The notes under the pieces are model-generated. The model saw nothing but the letters and a program-made list of their open reading frames with translations. It was not told the origin of the DNA and did no database searches. Shown here one piece after another: positions 45,878 through 54,542 of a DNA stretch of 64,000 nucleotides; position 1 is the first letter of the stretch, and the number at the start of each line of letters is the position of its first letter. This DNA comes from Rhizobium acidisoli. GTDB taxonomy: Bacteria > Pseudomonadota > Alphaproteobacteria > Rhizobiales > Rhizobiaceae. The position numbers were made by a program, and so were the translations under genes. The stretch is taken from positions 1 through 64,000 of the forward strand of contig NZ_CP034998.1 of NCBI RefSeq assembly GCF_002531755.2, given 5' to 3'.

Positions 45878-46543
45878 ATGCTCGATACCCTGAAGAACAA
45901 CGGAAATGCCGCCTATGCGGGCTCCGGCCGGAGCGCCTATGGCGATGCGTTGTTCCATTCCGCCCGCGTGCGGCGGCTGAAGATTTTGCTGCCGGTGGCA
46001 GCCCTCATCATCGCGGCAGCCCTCCTGGCGGTGGCGTTGGTCAGCATCTATCTGCCCGAAAACGTCAAGTTCGAAGGCGCCAAGATCGAAAACGGCAAGG
46101 TCGTGATGGAAAAGCCGGCGATCGCGGGCCGCAATTCCGACGGCATCAATTATTCGATGCTCGCCGAGCGGGCGTTGCAGGATATCCGCAATCCCGATCT
46201 CATCACGCTGGAGACCATCAAGGCTGCCGTGCCGATGAATGACGGCCTGATCGCCCGCGTCGTCGCCTCGACCGCCGATTACAACCGCGCCACCGACAAC
46301 CTGCATATGACCGCTCCTTTCACCCTGGTGCTCAGCAGCGGCCTCAACGCGAATTTCCAGTCCGCCCGCCTCGATATCAAGGGCGGAAACATGCGCAGCG
46401 ACGACCCCGTCACCATCACCAAGGACAATGCCTCCATTGTTGCGAAGACGCTCCAGATAACCGATAAGGGGCGGGTGATCACATTCGAGGGGAATGTTCG
46501 CATGAATGTCGATCCATCCACCATCCATAAACAGGGCACTTAA
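45878..46543 (+). CDS. lptC: LPS export protein LptC
   Basis: LptC is the bitopic inner-membrane protein that receives LPS from LptBFG and hands it to LptA. One N-terminal membrane helix (LLPVAALIIAAALLAVALVSIYL) is followed by a periplasmic beta-jellyroll of about 160 residues (GRVITFEGNVRMN near the end). Sequence conservation is low, as usual for LptC, but the lptC-lptA-lptB-rpoN order settles the call. The start at 45878 gives 221 residues with GGAACGAGACC just before it. The 224-base gap to sppA holds divergent promoters; TTGCTT-N17-ATATTG at 45760-45788 is a weak candidate. Confidence 0.88.
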   Translation: MLDTLKNNGNAAYAGSGRSAYGDALFHSARVRRLKILLPVAALIIAAALLAVALVSIYLPENVKFEGAKIENGKVVMEKPAIAGRNSDGINYSMLAERALQDIRNPDLITLETIKAAVPMNDGLIARVVASTADYNRATDNLHMTAPFTLVLSSGLNANFQSARLDIKGGNMRSDDPVTITKDNASIVAKTLQITDKGRVITFEGNVRMNVDPSTIHKQGT

Positions 46544-46558
46544 CCAGCCGGGTCATCC

Positions 46559-47194
46559 ATGACAAAAGATTGTCGCATTTCCACTTGCAAGACTGGCTTG
46601 GCGTTCATTGCCGGCGCATTTGCCCTTGTTCTGACGGCCTCGGGCGCGGGCGCGCAGCAGGCGGCCACGATGTCGGGCATGAAGCTTTCCAACGACCAGC
46701 CGATCCAGATCGAAAGCGACAAGCTGGAAATCCACGATCAGGAACACACCGCTTTGTTCACCGGCAAGGTCAAGGTCGTCCAGGGGACGACGACGATGCA
46801 GTCCGGCAAGATGACCGTCTATTACAAGGACAAGGCGGCAAAGCCGGCCGCCGACGGCACGCAGCCGGCCGCCCAGCCGCAGCAGTCGGCCTCGCTGGCA
46901 TCGGGCAGCGCCGATATCGACAAGATCCTGGTGACCGACAAGGTCCTGCTGACATCGGGCACGCAGACGGCGACCGCCGATGACGGCAAATTCGATATGG
47001 CCTCGCAGACATTCATCCTCACGGCGGATCAGGGCAACAAGGTTATTCTGTCGGATGGGCCGAACGTCTTTACCGGCTGCAAACTGACCGTTCACATGCA
47101 AACCGGTCAGGCGGAGCTTGAAAGCTGCGGCGGGCGTGTCCAGATTCAGCTCGATCCAAAATCGCAGCCGAATGCGCAGCAGAAGCAGAACTGA
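46559..47194 (+). CDS. lptA: LPS transport periplasmic protein LptA
   Basis: LptA forms the periplasmic bridge carrying LPS to the outer membrane. A signal peptide (LAFIAGAFALVLTASGAGAQQ) is followed by an OstA beta-jellyroll: QPIQIESDKLEIHDQEHTALFTGKVKVVQG, then LLTSGTQTATADDGKFDM and QGNKVILSDGPNVFTGCKLTVHMQTGQAELE. Length is 211 residues. A poorly conserved Ala/Gln-rich insert lies near residues 98-118. It lies 15 bases after lptC and 16 before lptB. Confidence 0.93.
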   Translation: MTKDCRISTCKTGLAFIAGAFALVLTASGAGAQQAATMSGMKLSNDQPIQIESDKLEIHDQEHTALFTGKVKVVQGTTTMQSGKMTVYYKDKAAKPAADGTQPAAQPQQSASLASGSADIDKILVTDKVLLTSGTQTATADDGKFDMASQTFILTADQGNKVILSDGPNVFTGCKLTVHMQTGQAELESCGGRVQIQLDPKSQPNAQQKQN

Positions 47195-47210
47195 GAAGCC
47201 GGCCTCCCAC

Positions 47211-48011
47211 GTGAAATTATCATCGCTATCCACCATGTTCGGCCAGCCCGAGCCACAAGCTGCGGGCGGCGCCGACAAAAGCCGCTATCAGGGAACGTTG
47301 ATCGCACGCGGTCTGACGAAGACCTATGCGACGCGGCGCGTCGTCAATGGCGTCTCGCTGGTGGTGCGCCGTGGCGAGGCCGTCGGCCTGCTCGGCCCGA
47401 ACGGCGCCGGCAAGACCACCTGTTTTTACATGATCACCGGCCTCGTGCCGGTGGATGAAGGCACGATCGAGATCGACGGCAACGACGTCACGAAAATGCC
47501 GATGTACCGCCGCTCCCGCCTCGGCGTCGGTTACCTGCCGCAGGAAGCCTCGATCTTCCGCGGCCTGACGGTGGAAGAAAATATCCGCGCCGTCCTTGAA
47601 GTGCACGTCAAGGATAAGGCCGAGCGCGAGCAGAAGCTGAACGAGCTGCTGGAAGAATTCCATATCCAGAAGCTGCGCAAGAGTGCGGCAGTTGCCCTGT
47701 CGGGCGGTGAGCGCCGCCGTCTCGAAATCGCCCGCGCCCTGGCGACCGACCCGACCTTCATGCTGCTCGACGAGCCCTTCGCCGGCGTCGACCCGATCTC
47801 GGTCGCCGACATCCAGAATCTCGTCCACCACCTGACGGCGCGCGGCATCGGCGTTCTCATCACCGACCACAATGTGCGCGAGACGCTGGGCCTGATCGAC
47901 CGGGCCTACATCATCCATGCCGGTGAAGTGCTGACCCATGGCCGGGCGAATGACATCGTCAACAATCCGGAAGTGCGCCGGCTTTACCTCGGCGATAATT
48001 TCAGCCTCTGA
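47211..48011 (+). CDS. lptB: LPS export ABC transporter ATP-binding protein LptB
   Basis: LptB powers extraction of LPS from the inner membrane with LptFG. Walker A is GLLGPNGAGKTTCFYM, the Q-loop is GVGYLPQEAS, the ABC signature is ALSGGERRRLEIARA, Walker B is FMLLDEPFAGVDP and the switch His is in LITDHNVRE. I chose the GTG at 47211 (266 residues); an ATG at 47235 (258 residues) is possible, and neither has a strong ribosome-binding site. LptF and LptG are not in the window. rpoN follows, the conserved proteobacterial order. Confidence 0.95.
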   Translation: MKLSSLSTMFGQPEPQAAGGADKSRYQGTLIARGLTKTYATRRVVNGVSLVVRRGEAVGLLGPNGAGKTTCFYMITGLVPVDEGTIEIDGNDVTKMPMYRRSRLGVGYLPQEASIFRGLTVEENIRAVLEVHVKDKAEREQKLNELLEEFHIQKLRKSAAVALSGGERRRLEIARALATDPTFMLLDEPFAGVDPISVADIQNLVHHLTARGIGVLITDHNVRETLGLIDRAYIIHAGEVLTHGRANDIVNNPEVRRLYLGDNFSL

Positions 48012-48163
48012 ACGGCCGATCCTTCAGAAATTCACCTTGCGGCATAGTTCCGCTTGACCAAATACAACAAAAGAGCAATTTTTGGGCCAAGTTGGATTTC
48101 CGTGGCCTGAAGCCTTGATCGGACGCGGTTTCCCGGAGGAATTGAGGGAGTTTCGCGTCCGTC

Positions 48164-49726
48164 ATGGCACTGTCCGCCAGTCTTTTCCTGCGCCAGAACC
48201 AATCGCTGGTGATGACACCGCAGCTGATGCAATCCATCCAGCTGCTGCAGATGACCCATGTCGAACTCACTCAGTTCATCGCCCAGGAAGTGGAGAAGAA
48301 CCCGCTGCTCGAATTTCCGTCGAATGACGGCGAGGCGGGCGCCGAACGCGGCGAATCCGAGGACGAGCCCTATGGTCATTCTCCGGAAGATGCGGGCTCG
48401 GACGACGGCTACGACAACCGCACCGACGCGCTCTCCAGCGACTGGTACGACAATGGCGGCAGTGCCAGCACCAGCCGGCTGAACGACGAGCTCGACGCCA
48501 ACTATACCAATGTCTATCCCGATGACGGCGCGCCGCAGCGCCTCGATGCGCCCGAACTCGTCGGCCAGTGGAAATCGATGCCAGGCAGCGGCGGCGAGGG
48601 CGCCGATTACGATCTCGACGATTTCGTCGCCGGCCAGGTGTCGCTGCGCGATCATCTCGCCCAGCAGATCCCCTTCGTCCTGCCCGACATGGCCGATCGG
48701 CTGATTGCCCAGAACTTCGTCGATCAGCTCGACGATGCTGGTTATCTGCAAGTCGATCTCGTCGAGACCGGCGAGCGGCTGGGCACGAGCCTGACTGCGG
48801 CCGAGCGTGTGCTTGCCGCCCTTCAGACGCTCGATCCGCCCGGGGTTTTCGCCCGCAGCCTCTCGGAATGCCTGGCGATCCAGCTCAGGCAGAAGGACCG
48901 GTACGACCCCGCCATGCAGGCGCTGGTCGAAAATCTCGAACTGCTGGCGCGGCGCGATTTTGCCACGCTGAAGCGGCTCTGCGGCGTTGATGAGGAAGAC
49001 CTTCTCGATATGCTCGGCGAAATCCGGCAGCTCAATCCCAAGCCCGGCAGCGGTTTCGAGACCGGCGTTTCCGAAGCGATCATGCCCGATGTGGTCGTCC
49101 GGCCTTCCCTCGAGGGCGGCTGGCTGGTCGAGCTCAATCCGGATACGCTGCCGCGCGTCTTGGTCAACCAGTCCTATTTTGCCCGGGTGACCAAGAATGG
49201 CGACGATCACGCCTTCCTTTCCGAATGCTTGCAGAGCGCCAACTGGCTGACGCGCAGCCTCGACCAGCGGGCAAAAACCATCATGAAGGTGGCAAGTGAG
49301 ATCGTCCGCCAGCAGGATGCCTTCCTGCTGAATGGCGTCGACCACCTGCGCCCGCTGAACCTGAAGACGGTCGCCGAGGCGATCAAGATGCACGAATCCA
49401 CCGTCAGCCGCGTCACCTCGAACAAATACATGCTGACGCCGCGCGGCCTCTTCGAGCTCAAATATTTCTTCACCGTCTCGATCAGCGCGGTTGCCGGCGG
49501 CGACAGCCATTCGGCCGAGGCGGTGCGTCACAAGATCCGCGCGCTGATCATGCAGGAGAGCCCTGACGCGGTGCTTTCCGACGACGATATCGTCGACATG
49601 CTGAAGAAGGGCGGTGTGGATCTCGCCCGCCGCACGGTTGCCAAATACCGCGAGGCTATGAACATCGCCTCCTCGGTCCAGCGGCGCCGCGAAAAACGCG
49701 CGCTCGCCAAGGTCGCCGGTTTCTGA
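48164..49726 (+). CDS. rpoN: RNA polymerase sigma-54 factor RpoN
   Basis: Sigma-54 directs RNA polymerase to -24/-12 promoters of nitrogen fixation, nitrogen assimilation and C4-dicarboxylate genes. Region I is Gln/Leu-rich (SLFLRQNQSLVMTPQLMQSIQLLQM). An acidic region II spans about residues 50-135. The helix-turn-helix LKTVAEAIKMHESTVSRVTSNKYM binds the -12 element and the RpoN box ARRTVAKYRE binds -24. Length is 520 residues. Strong sites GGAGGAATTGAGGGAG precede the start. A small hairpin follows. Confidence 0.97.
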   Translation: MALSASLFLRQNQSLVMTPQLMQSIQLLQMTHVELTQFIAQEVEKNPLLEFPSNDGEAGAERGESEDEPYGHSPEDAGSDDGYDNRTDALSSDWYDNGGSASTSRLNDELDANYTNVYPDDGAPQRLDAPELVGQWKSMPGSGGEGADYDLDDFVAGQVSLRDHLAQQIPFVLPDMADRLIAQNFVDQLDDAGYLQVDLVETGERLGTSLTAAERVLAALQTLDPPGVFARSLSECLAIQLRQKDRYDPAMQALVENLELLARRDFATLKRLCGVDEEDLLDMLGEIRQLNPKPGSGFETGVSEAIMPDVVVRPSLEGGWLVELNPDTLPRVLVNQSYFARVTKNGDDHAFLSECLQSANWLTRSLDQRAKTIMKVASEIVRQQDAFLLNGVDHLRPLNLKTVAEAIKMHESTVSRVTSNKYMLTPRGLFELKYFFTVSISAVAGGDSHSAEAVRHKIRALIMQESPDAVLSDDDIVDMLKKGGVDLARRTVAKYREAMNIASSVQRRREKRALAKVAGF

Positions 49727-49733
49727 CGCCGCA

Positions 49734-49757
49734 ATGCTTCGGTCTTGATCGAAGCAT
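49734..49757 (+). terminator. Hairpin after rpoN
   Basis: ATGCTTCG / CGAAGCAT form a perfect 8-bp stem with an 8-base loop, 8 bases after the rpoN stop. No T tract follows, so termination is uncertain. Confidence 0.4.
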
Positions 49758-49815
49758 CCAGCTCCAAATCCCCGTTATCTCTCCGACGTCTTCAACGAAC
49801 TGGGGAAAGCCGACC

Positions 49816-50730
49816 ATGACGCCGCAAAATCCGAAGCTTGCCAGGGAGCTTCTCCTGCTGCTGGCGCTGGCGACCCTCTGGGGGTCCTCCTATACTTTCA
49901 TCAAGATCGGTGTCGAGACGATCCCGCCGGTGACTTTGATCGCCGTCCGCACGCTGATTGCCGGCGGCATCCTGCTTATCGTCCTTCGCTACCGGCGAAT
50001 CCGCCTGCCGACTGACGGCGAGACGTGGCGGCGGTTTGTCGTTCAGGCCTGTCTGAACAGCGTCATTCCCTTCACGCTGATTGCCTGGGCGGAACAATCC
50101 GTCGATGCCGGGCTGGCGGTGATCCTCAATTCGGCAACGCCGATCTTCACCTTCCTGCTGACCGTGCTGATAGCCCGCCATGAGCAGGTGACGGCGCGAA
50201 AGCTTTTCGGCGTGATATCAGGGCTTGCCGGCATCTGCCTGGTCATCGGCGTCGAGGTGCTCGGCGGTCTCGGCAAAAGCCTGATGGCGCAGCTCGCCAT
50301 CATCCTGGCGACCGCCTGCTACGCCGGTGCGGCAATTTTCAGCAAGAATTTCAAGGGGCTCGATCCCGCCGTGCCGGCGGCCGGCTCGTTGATCTCGGGC
50401 GCCGTCATTCTCTTGCCGGTCAGCCTCCTCGTCGACCGGCCGTGGACGCTCGATCCCTCGGCCGCATCGATTCTGGCGCTGCTGGCTCTTTCCGCCTTTT
50501 CGACGGCGCTTGCCTTTGCGATCTATTTCCGTCTCGTCCAAACGTTGGGCTCGGTCGGAACGACGTCGCAAGCCTATCTCAGGGTGCCGATCGGTGTCGC
50601 GATCGGTATCGTTTTCCTCGGCGAAAGGCTGAGTCCGACGGCCTGGATTGGACTCGTTTGCGTCATTTTCGGTGTCGCAGCCATGACGATCCCTGCGCGG
50701 GTTAGAGCAACCACAGCGAGAATCCACTAG
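49816..50730 (+). CDS. EamA/DMT-family transporter
   Basis: The 304 residues form ten membrane helices in two EamA repeats. The first begins LLLLLALATLWGSSYTFIKIGVETIPPVT and the second LMAQLAIILATACYAGAAIFSKNFK. Drug/metabolite transporters of this class export amino acids, metabolites or toxic compounds; the substrate here is unknown. It lies between rpoN and hpf, where most rhizobia I know of have no gene. It starts 89 bases after rpoN, and 293 bases separate it from hpf. Codon use does not look foreign. Confidence 0.9.
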   Translation: MTPQNPKLARELLLLLALATLWGSSYTFIKIGVETIPPVTLIAVRTLIAGGILLIVLRYRRIRLPTDGETWRRFVVQACLNSVIPFTLIAWAEQSVDAGLAVILNSATPIFTFLLTVLIARHEQVTARKLFGVISGLAGICLVIGVEVLGGLGKSLMAQLAIILATACYAGAAIFSKNFKGLDPAVPAAGSLISGAVILLPVSLLVDRPWTLDPSAASILALLALSAFSTALAFAIYFRLVQTLGSVGTTSQAYLRVPIGVAIGIVFLGERLSPTAWIGLVCVIFGVAAMTIPARVRATTARIH

Positions 50731-50823
50731 AAACCATTGGCAAGCGGCCGATGAAATATGCTGTAATTTCCGTGTTTTCGCTGCGTGCTTCGCGTGTATT
50801 AGTGATGCCGATTTTTCGCCCTA

Positions 50824-50852
50824 TTGACTTTTCAACGGCGGCTGGCTAGAAG
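50824..50852 (+). promoter_or_regulatory. Putative sigma-70 promoter of hpf
   Basis: TTGACT (50824-50829), a 17-base spacer, then TAGAAG (50847-50852) lies in the 293-base gap before hpf. It implies a leader of about 165 bases. Since the EamA gene separates hpf from rpoN, an independent promoter is expected here. The rest of this gap (50731-51023) holds no other feature I can support. Confidence 0.35.
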
Positions 50853-51023
50853 CCCGCCGCAATCGATGCCGCAAACGGCGTCTGGAGTTATCCCCAGCAT
50901 CAGAAGGGCACCAAGGACCAGCAGGCTGACGCCGATCTTGCTTGAGATTGCGCGAAGTGCTTGGATGAACCTGAGGCTTGGCGTAAACTGATACCCGCAA
51001 ACGACGATAAGAAGGGAAACTCC

Positions 51024-51599
51024 ATGAGTGTGCGTGTGTCCGGTAAACATATGGAAATTGGTGACTCGTTCCGTCAAAAGATCGAGGACCAAATTGGTAT
51101 GGCCATCACGAAATACTTCGACGGGGGATATTCGGGTCAGGTGACCGTGGAAAAGGCGAGTTCTCGTTACTCGGCAGACTGCAAGCTTCATCTCGACAGT
51201 GGGGTGGTGCTGCATGCGGCCGGCGAGGCGACGGACCCGCTGCTGGCTTTCGACGCCGCCTCGGAGCGCATCGAAAAGCGCCTGCGCCGCTACAAGCGCA
51301 AGCTGAAGGACCATCATGCCGGAAACCATCTGAACGGTTTTGCAGAAGTCTCCTACACGGTCATGGATTCCGTTCCTGACCACGAGGATGAAATCCCCGA
51401 CGATTTCGCGCCCGCCATCGTCGCCGAAAGCACGAAGCAGCTGAAGACCATGTCGGTCGCCACCGCCGTGATGGCGCTCGACATGACCGACGAGCCGCTT
51501 CTCCTGTTCCGCAGCCCCGGCAAGGAACACTTGAACATCGTTTACCGTCGGCACGACGGAAATATTGGCTGGATCGATTCAGCCAATATCAAAGGCTGA
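51024..51599 (+). CDS. hpf: Ribosome hibernation promoting factor, long form
   Basis: HPF binds the ribosome at rest and pairs 70S particles into 100S dimers. The N-terminal S30AE domain (VRVSGKHMEIGDSFRQKIEDQIGMAITKYFDGGYSGQVTVEK) is joined by a linker to a C-terminal dimer domain (MTDEPLLLFRSPGKEHLNIVYRRHDGNIGWID). That makes it the long form, able to dimerise ribosomes alone. The start at 51024 gives 191 residues with a GAAGGGAAA site. It was long annotated as a sigma-54 modulation protein because of its place by rpoN. ptsN follows 69 bases later. Confidence 0.95.
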   Translation: MSVRVSGKHMEIGDSFRQKIEDQIGMAITKYFDGGYSGQVTVEKASSRYSADCKLHLDSGVVLHAAGEATDPLLAFDAASERIEKRLRRYKRKLKDHHAGNHLNGFAEVSYTVMDSVPDHEDEIPDDFAPAIVAESTKQLKTMSVATAVMALDMTDEPLLLFRSPGKEHLNIVYRRHDGNIGWIDSANIKG

Positions 51600-51610
51600 G
51601 ATCAGGCGGT

Positions 51611-51633
51611 GAGCGGCGGTATCGCCGCCGCTC
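51611..51633 (+). terminator. Hairpin between hpf and ptsN
   Basis: GAGCGGCGG / CCGCCGCTC form a perfect 9-bp stem with a TATCG loop, 11 bases after the hpf stop. The following GTTGCATTTG is only weakly T-rich, so this may attenuate rather than block reading into ptsN. Confidence 0.5.
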
Positions 51634-51668
51634 GTTGCATTTGATCCCGGCGACAGAAGGAAAAAGAA

Positions 51669-52133
51669 ATGGCATTGGCAGATTTGCTCCATCAGGATGC
51701 GATCATTCCCGCCCTCAGAGTAAATTCCAAGAAACAGTTGCTTCAGGAATTGGCCGCAAGAGCCGCCAGGATCACCGGGCTCTCCGAACGGGAGATCTTC
51801 GACGTCATCCTGCAGCGCGAACGCCTTGGCTCGACCGGCGTCGGCAACGGCATCGCCATTCCCCACGGCAAGCTGGTCAACATCCATTCGATCGTCGGCA
51901 TCTTCGCCCGGCTGGAGCAGCCGGTCGATTTCGAAGCCCTGGACGACCAGCCTGTCGACCTCGTCTTCCTGCTGCTGGCGCCGGAAGGTGCGGGCGCCGA
52001 TCATCTCAAGGCCCTGTCGCGGATCGCCCGCGTGCTGCGCGATCACGATCTGGTCGCCAAGCTGCGCGCTACTGATTCCGCTTCGGCAATCTACGCCTTC
52101 CTCAACGAAGAGCAGACGTCGAACGCTGCCTGA
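51669..52133 (+). CDS. ptsN: Nitrogen-PTS EIIA component PtsN
   Basis: PtsN (EIIA-Ntr) is the last phosphate acceptor of the regulatory PTS-Ntr chain (PtsP-PtsO-PtsN), which controls potassium transport and carbon/nitrogen balance. The phosphorylated histidine is His66 in GNGIAIPHGKL. Length is 154 residues. An AGAAGGAAAAAGAA-like site precedes the start. rpoN-hpf-ptsN is the conserved order in proteobacteria, here interrupted only by the EamA gene. PtsP and PtsO are outside the window. Confidence 0.95.
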   Translation: MALADLLHQDAIIPALRVNSKKQLLQELAARAARITGLSEREIFDVILQRERLGSTGVGNGIAIPHGKLVNIHSIVGIFARLEQPVDFEALDDQPVDLVFLLLAPEGAGADHLKALSRIARVLRDHDLVAKLRATDSASAIYAFLNEEQTSNAA

Positions 52134-52151
52134 GCGTCATTCATCCCTGAA

Positions 52152-52189
52152 ATGCAAAAGGCGCCGGCTCATCCCGGCGCCTTTTGCAT
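52152..52189. terminator. Bidirectional terminator between ptsN and the chemoreceptor gene
   Basis: A perfect 16-bp stem has arms ATGCAAAAGGCGCCGG (52152-52167) and CCGGCGCCTTTTGCAT (52174-52189) with a 6-base loop. The A tract on the left and T tract on the right make it work in both directions between convergent genes. Confidence 0.9.
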
Positions 52190-52205
52190 GGTAAGGACCT
52201 GATGC

Positions 52206-54542
52206 TCAGAACTCTTCCCAGCTATCCTGCGCCACGGCAGCCGAACCGCGCGATGGCGCTGCCGCACGGCGGACCGCGGGGGTGGCATGCGGCGAAGCGG
52301 CCGAGGCAGTCGGCGCCCGCATCTGCTGGGCAACCGAGGTCAGTGCTGCGGCATTGCTCGAGCCTGCGACCCTGAAACGGGTAGCAAGCGCCTTCAGCGT
52401 CTGTGCCTCGTCGTTGAGGGCGACGCTGGCGGCCGTTGCTTCCTCCACCATCGCCGCATTCTGCTGCGTCACCTGGTCCATCTGGTTCATGGCCTGGTTG
52501 ATCTCCTTCAGGCCGACGGCCTGTTCGCTGGCCGATGCCGAGATCTGCCGGATGAGATCGTTGATGCTCATCACCTGTTCGGCGATCTTGTGCAGCGTGC
52601 CGCCGGCTCGCCCGACGAGATCGACGCCTTCCTTGACCTGGACGGCCGAGGTGTTGATCAGCGTCTTGATTTCCTTGGCGGCATTGGCCGAACGCTGCGC
52701 CAGTTCGCGCACCTCCTGGGCGACGACGGCAAAGCCCTTGCCGGCTTCCCCGGCACGCGCCGCCTCGACACCGGCGTTCAGCGCCAGCAGGTTGGTCTGG
52801 AAGGCGATCTCGTCGATGACGCTAATGATCCTCGAAACTTCCGTCGAAGACTGTTCGATGCCCTGCATCGAGGCGATCGCCTTCTGCACCACTTCGCCGG
52901 ACTTTTCGGCATCCTGGCAGGCGAGGTTGACGTTGTCGGCGGCCGTACGGGCGTTGTCGGCGCTGGAATCGACCTGGGCGGTGAGTTCGTTGAGCGCCGC
53001 CGCCGTCTCCTCCAGGCTTGCCGCCTGCTGTTCGGTGCGCTTGGCGAGGTCGGAGGCGCTGTTGCTGATTTCGCCGGTGCCCAAGCCGATATTGGCGACG
53101 CTGAGGTTCATCGTATTGATGGTTTCTTCGAGGCTCGCAAGGGCGGCGTTGAAGTCCTGTTTCAGCTTGCCGTATTCGCCGGGGAAATCATCGGTGATGC
53201 GGTGGCTGAGATTGCCTTGCGACAGCGCCGAAAGGCCGGTGCCGACGATCGAGACGATATGGCGCTGCAGCGATACCGATTGCTGGCGTTCCGATTCCGA
53301 ACGGCCGCGCTCGGTCTCCGCCGCCTGCCGCTCCCTGGCGGCCTCGTCTTCGAGACGACGGCTGTCGGCGAGCGTGAAGCGGAAGCCTTCGAGTGCCTTG
53401 GCGACCGAACCGATTTCGTCGGTACGGTCCTGGGCGGCGACCGGCTCGTCATACTTGCCGTCACCGAGCGCTTCGACGCTGGCAACCAGCCCGCCGAGCG
53501 GCCGCTGCACCAGCGAGCGGACGGCGAAATAGAGCGCCAGCATCACCGCGCCGAGCACGATCAGGCCGTTGACGATCATCATGGTGGTCTGATCCTGCAC
53601 CGGTGCGTTGATCGCCGTATGCGGCACATCGACGAGCACGATCCAGGTGGCGTTGACGCCGGGAACCGCGAACGGATAGACGACACGGTCGAAGGGATCG
53701 AGGCCGTCATAGGTGAGGTTCCTGACGAGGCCTGGCTGTTTGCTCGACAGCGCCGATTTGACGGTGTCGGCGCCTTCGCCGTCATACTGCTTGGTCATCA
53801 GGTCGGGGATCGGCGCGACGATCCAGTTGCCGGTCTGCGACAGCAGCGTGACGCGGCCCGAGCCGAAGGGATGCAGCGCCTGCAGCTTGTCGGTCAGCGA
53901 TTTCAGCGAGATGTCGACGCCGCCGACGCCGATCATCTTGCCACCTGACATCACGGGATAGGCGATCGAGGTCAACAGCGTCGGAACGTCGGTACCTTCG
54001 GCCATATAAGGCGTGGTGATCGCGCCCTTGCCGCTGTCGGCGGCGAGCTTCCACCATTCGGCGGTATAATCATTGTCGAACGTCGAATATTGGATGCCGC
54101 CGTCCTTGGTTTTCGACCAGTAGGGCGCAAACGCGCCGTTCTTGTTCGTGCCCTCATCATTGTTGTTGGCGATCTCGGTGGTCTTGCCGTCAAGCGCGCC
54201 GAGCTGTTCGCAGAACCAGCTGCCGAAGGCGAAGGCGTTCTGTTCGAGATTGGCCTTCAGCACGTTGATCATGCCCTTGCGATCGAGCGATTTGCCTTCA
54301 TGGCCGCGGCCGATGACGCCGGACATGGTGCGTGCGGCGCTGGCGAGTTCGCCGACATTGGCGGCGATTTCATTGGCGATCGCTTTCGCCTCGAGGTTCG
54401 CCTGATCCATCGTCAGCGTCTGGACGCGGTCCCGGGTCTGGCCGATGAGGAAAAAGTTCGAAACGACAAGGACAAGCGCGATGGCGATGCCGGTGATGAC
54501 GATGAGTTTCGCAGCAAGCGATTTCATGCGGAAAATGGACAT
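52206..54542 (-). CDS. Methyl-accepting chemotaxis protein with dCache sensor
   Basis: This chemoreceptor has a first membrane helix (about residues 12-34), a periplasmic double-Cache domain (about 40-318), a second helix (321-345), a HAMP domain (about 342-395) and a second HAMP-like region near 425-480. The signalling hairpin includes the tip SVIDEIAFQTNLLALNAGVEAARAGEAGKGFAVVAQEVRELAQRSA. Residues around 500-740 form the coiled coil. It ends in DSWEEF, a tail resembling the CheR/CheB-tethering pentapeptide (xWxxF). Length is 778 residues. The ligand is unknown. No che genes are adjacent. Confidence 0.94.
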   Translation of the reverse strand: MSIFRMKSLAAKLIVITGIAIALVLVVSNFFLIGQTRDRVQTLTMDQANLEAKAIANEIAANVGELASAARTMSGVIGRGHEGKSLDRKGMINVLKANLEQNAFAFGSWFCEQLGALDGKTTEIANNNDEGTNKNGAFAPYWSKTKDGGIQYSTFDNDYTAEWWKLAADSGKGAITTPYMAEGTDVPTLLTSIAYPVMSGGKMIGVGGVDISLKSLTDKLQALHPFGSGRVTLLSQTGNWIVAPIPDLMTKQYDGEGADTVKSALSSKQPGLVRNLTYDGLDPFDRVVYPFAVPGVNATWIVLVDVPHTAINAPVQDQTTMMIVNGLIVLGAVMLALYFAVRSLVQRPLGGLVASVEALGDGKYDEPVAAQDRTDEIGSVAKALEGFRFTLADSRRLEDEAARERQAAETERGRSESERQQSVSLQRHIVSIVGTGLSALSQGNLSHRITDDFPGEYGKLKQDFNAALASLEETINTMNLSVANIGLGTGEISNSASDLAKRTEQQAASLEETAAALNELTAQVDSSADNARTAADNVNLACQDAEKSGEVVQKAIASMQGIEQSSTEVSRIISVIDEIAFQTNLLALNAGVEAARAGEAGKGFAVVAQEVRELAQRSANAAKEIKTLINTSAVQVKEGVDLVGRAGGTLHKIAEQVMSINDLIRQISASASEQAVGLKEINQAMNQMDQVTQQNAAMVEEATAASVALNDEAQTLKALATRFRVAGSSNAAALTSVAQQMRAPTASAASPHATPAVRRAAAPSRGSAAVAQDSWEEF

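Noticed and set aside
50832..50970. A minus-strand frame with a strongly hydrophobic stretch (SLLVLGALLMLGITPDAV)
   Set aside because: It could be the end of a small membrane peptide, but no start codon with a ribosome-binding site lies close enough, and it overlaps the predicted hpf promoter and leader.
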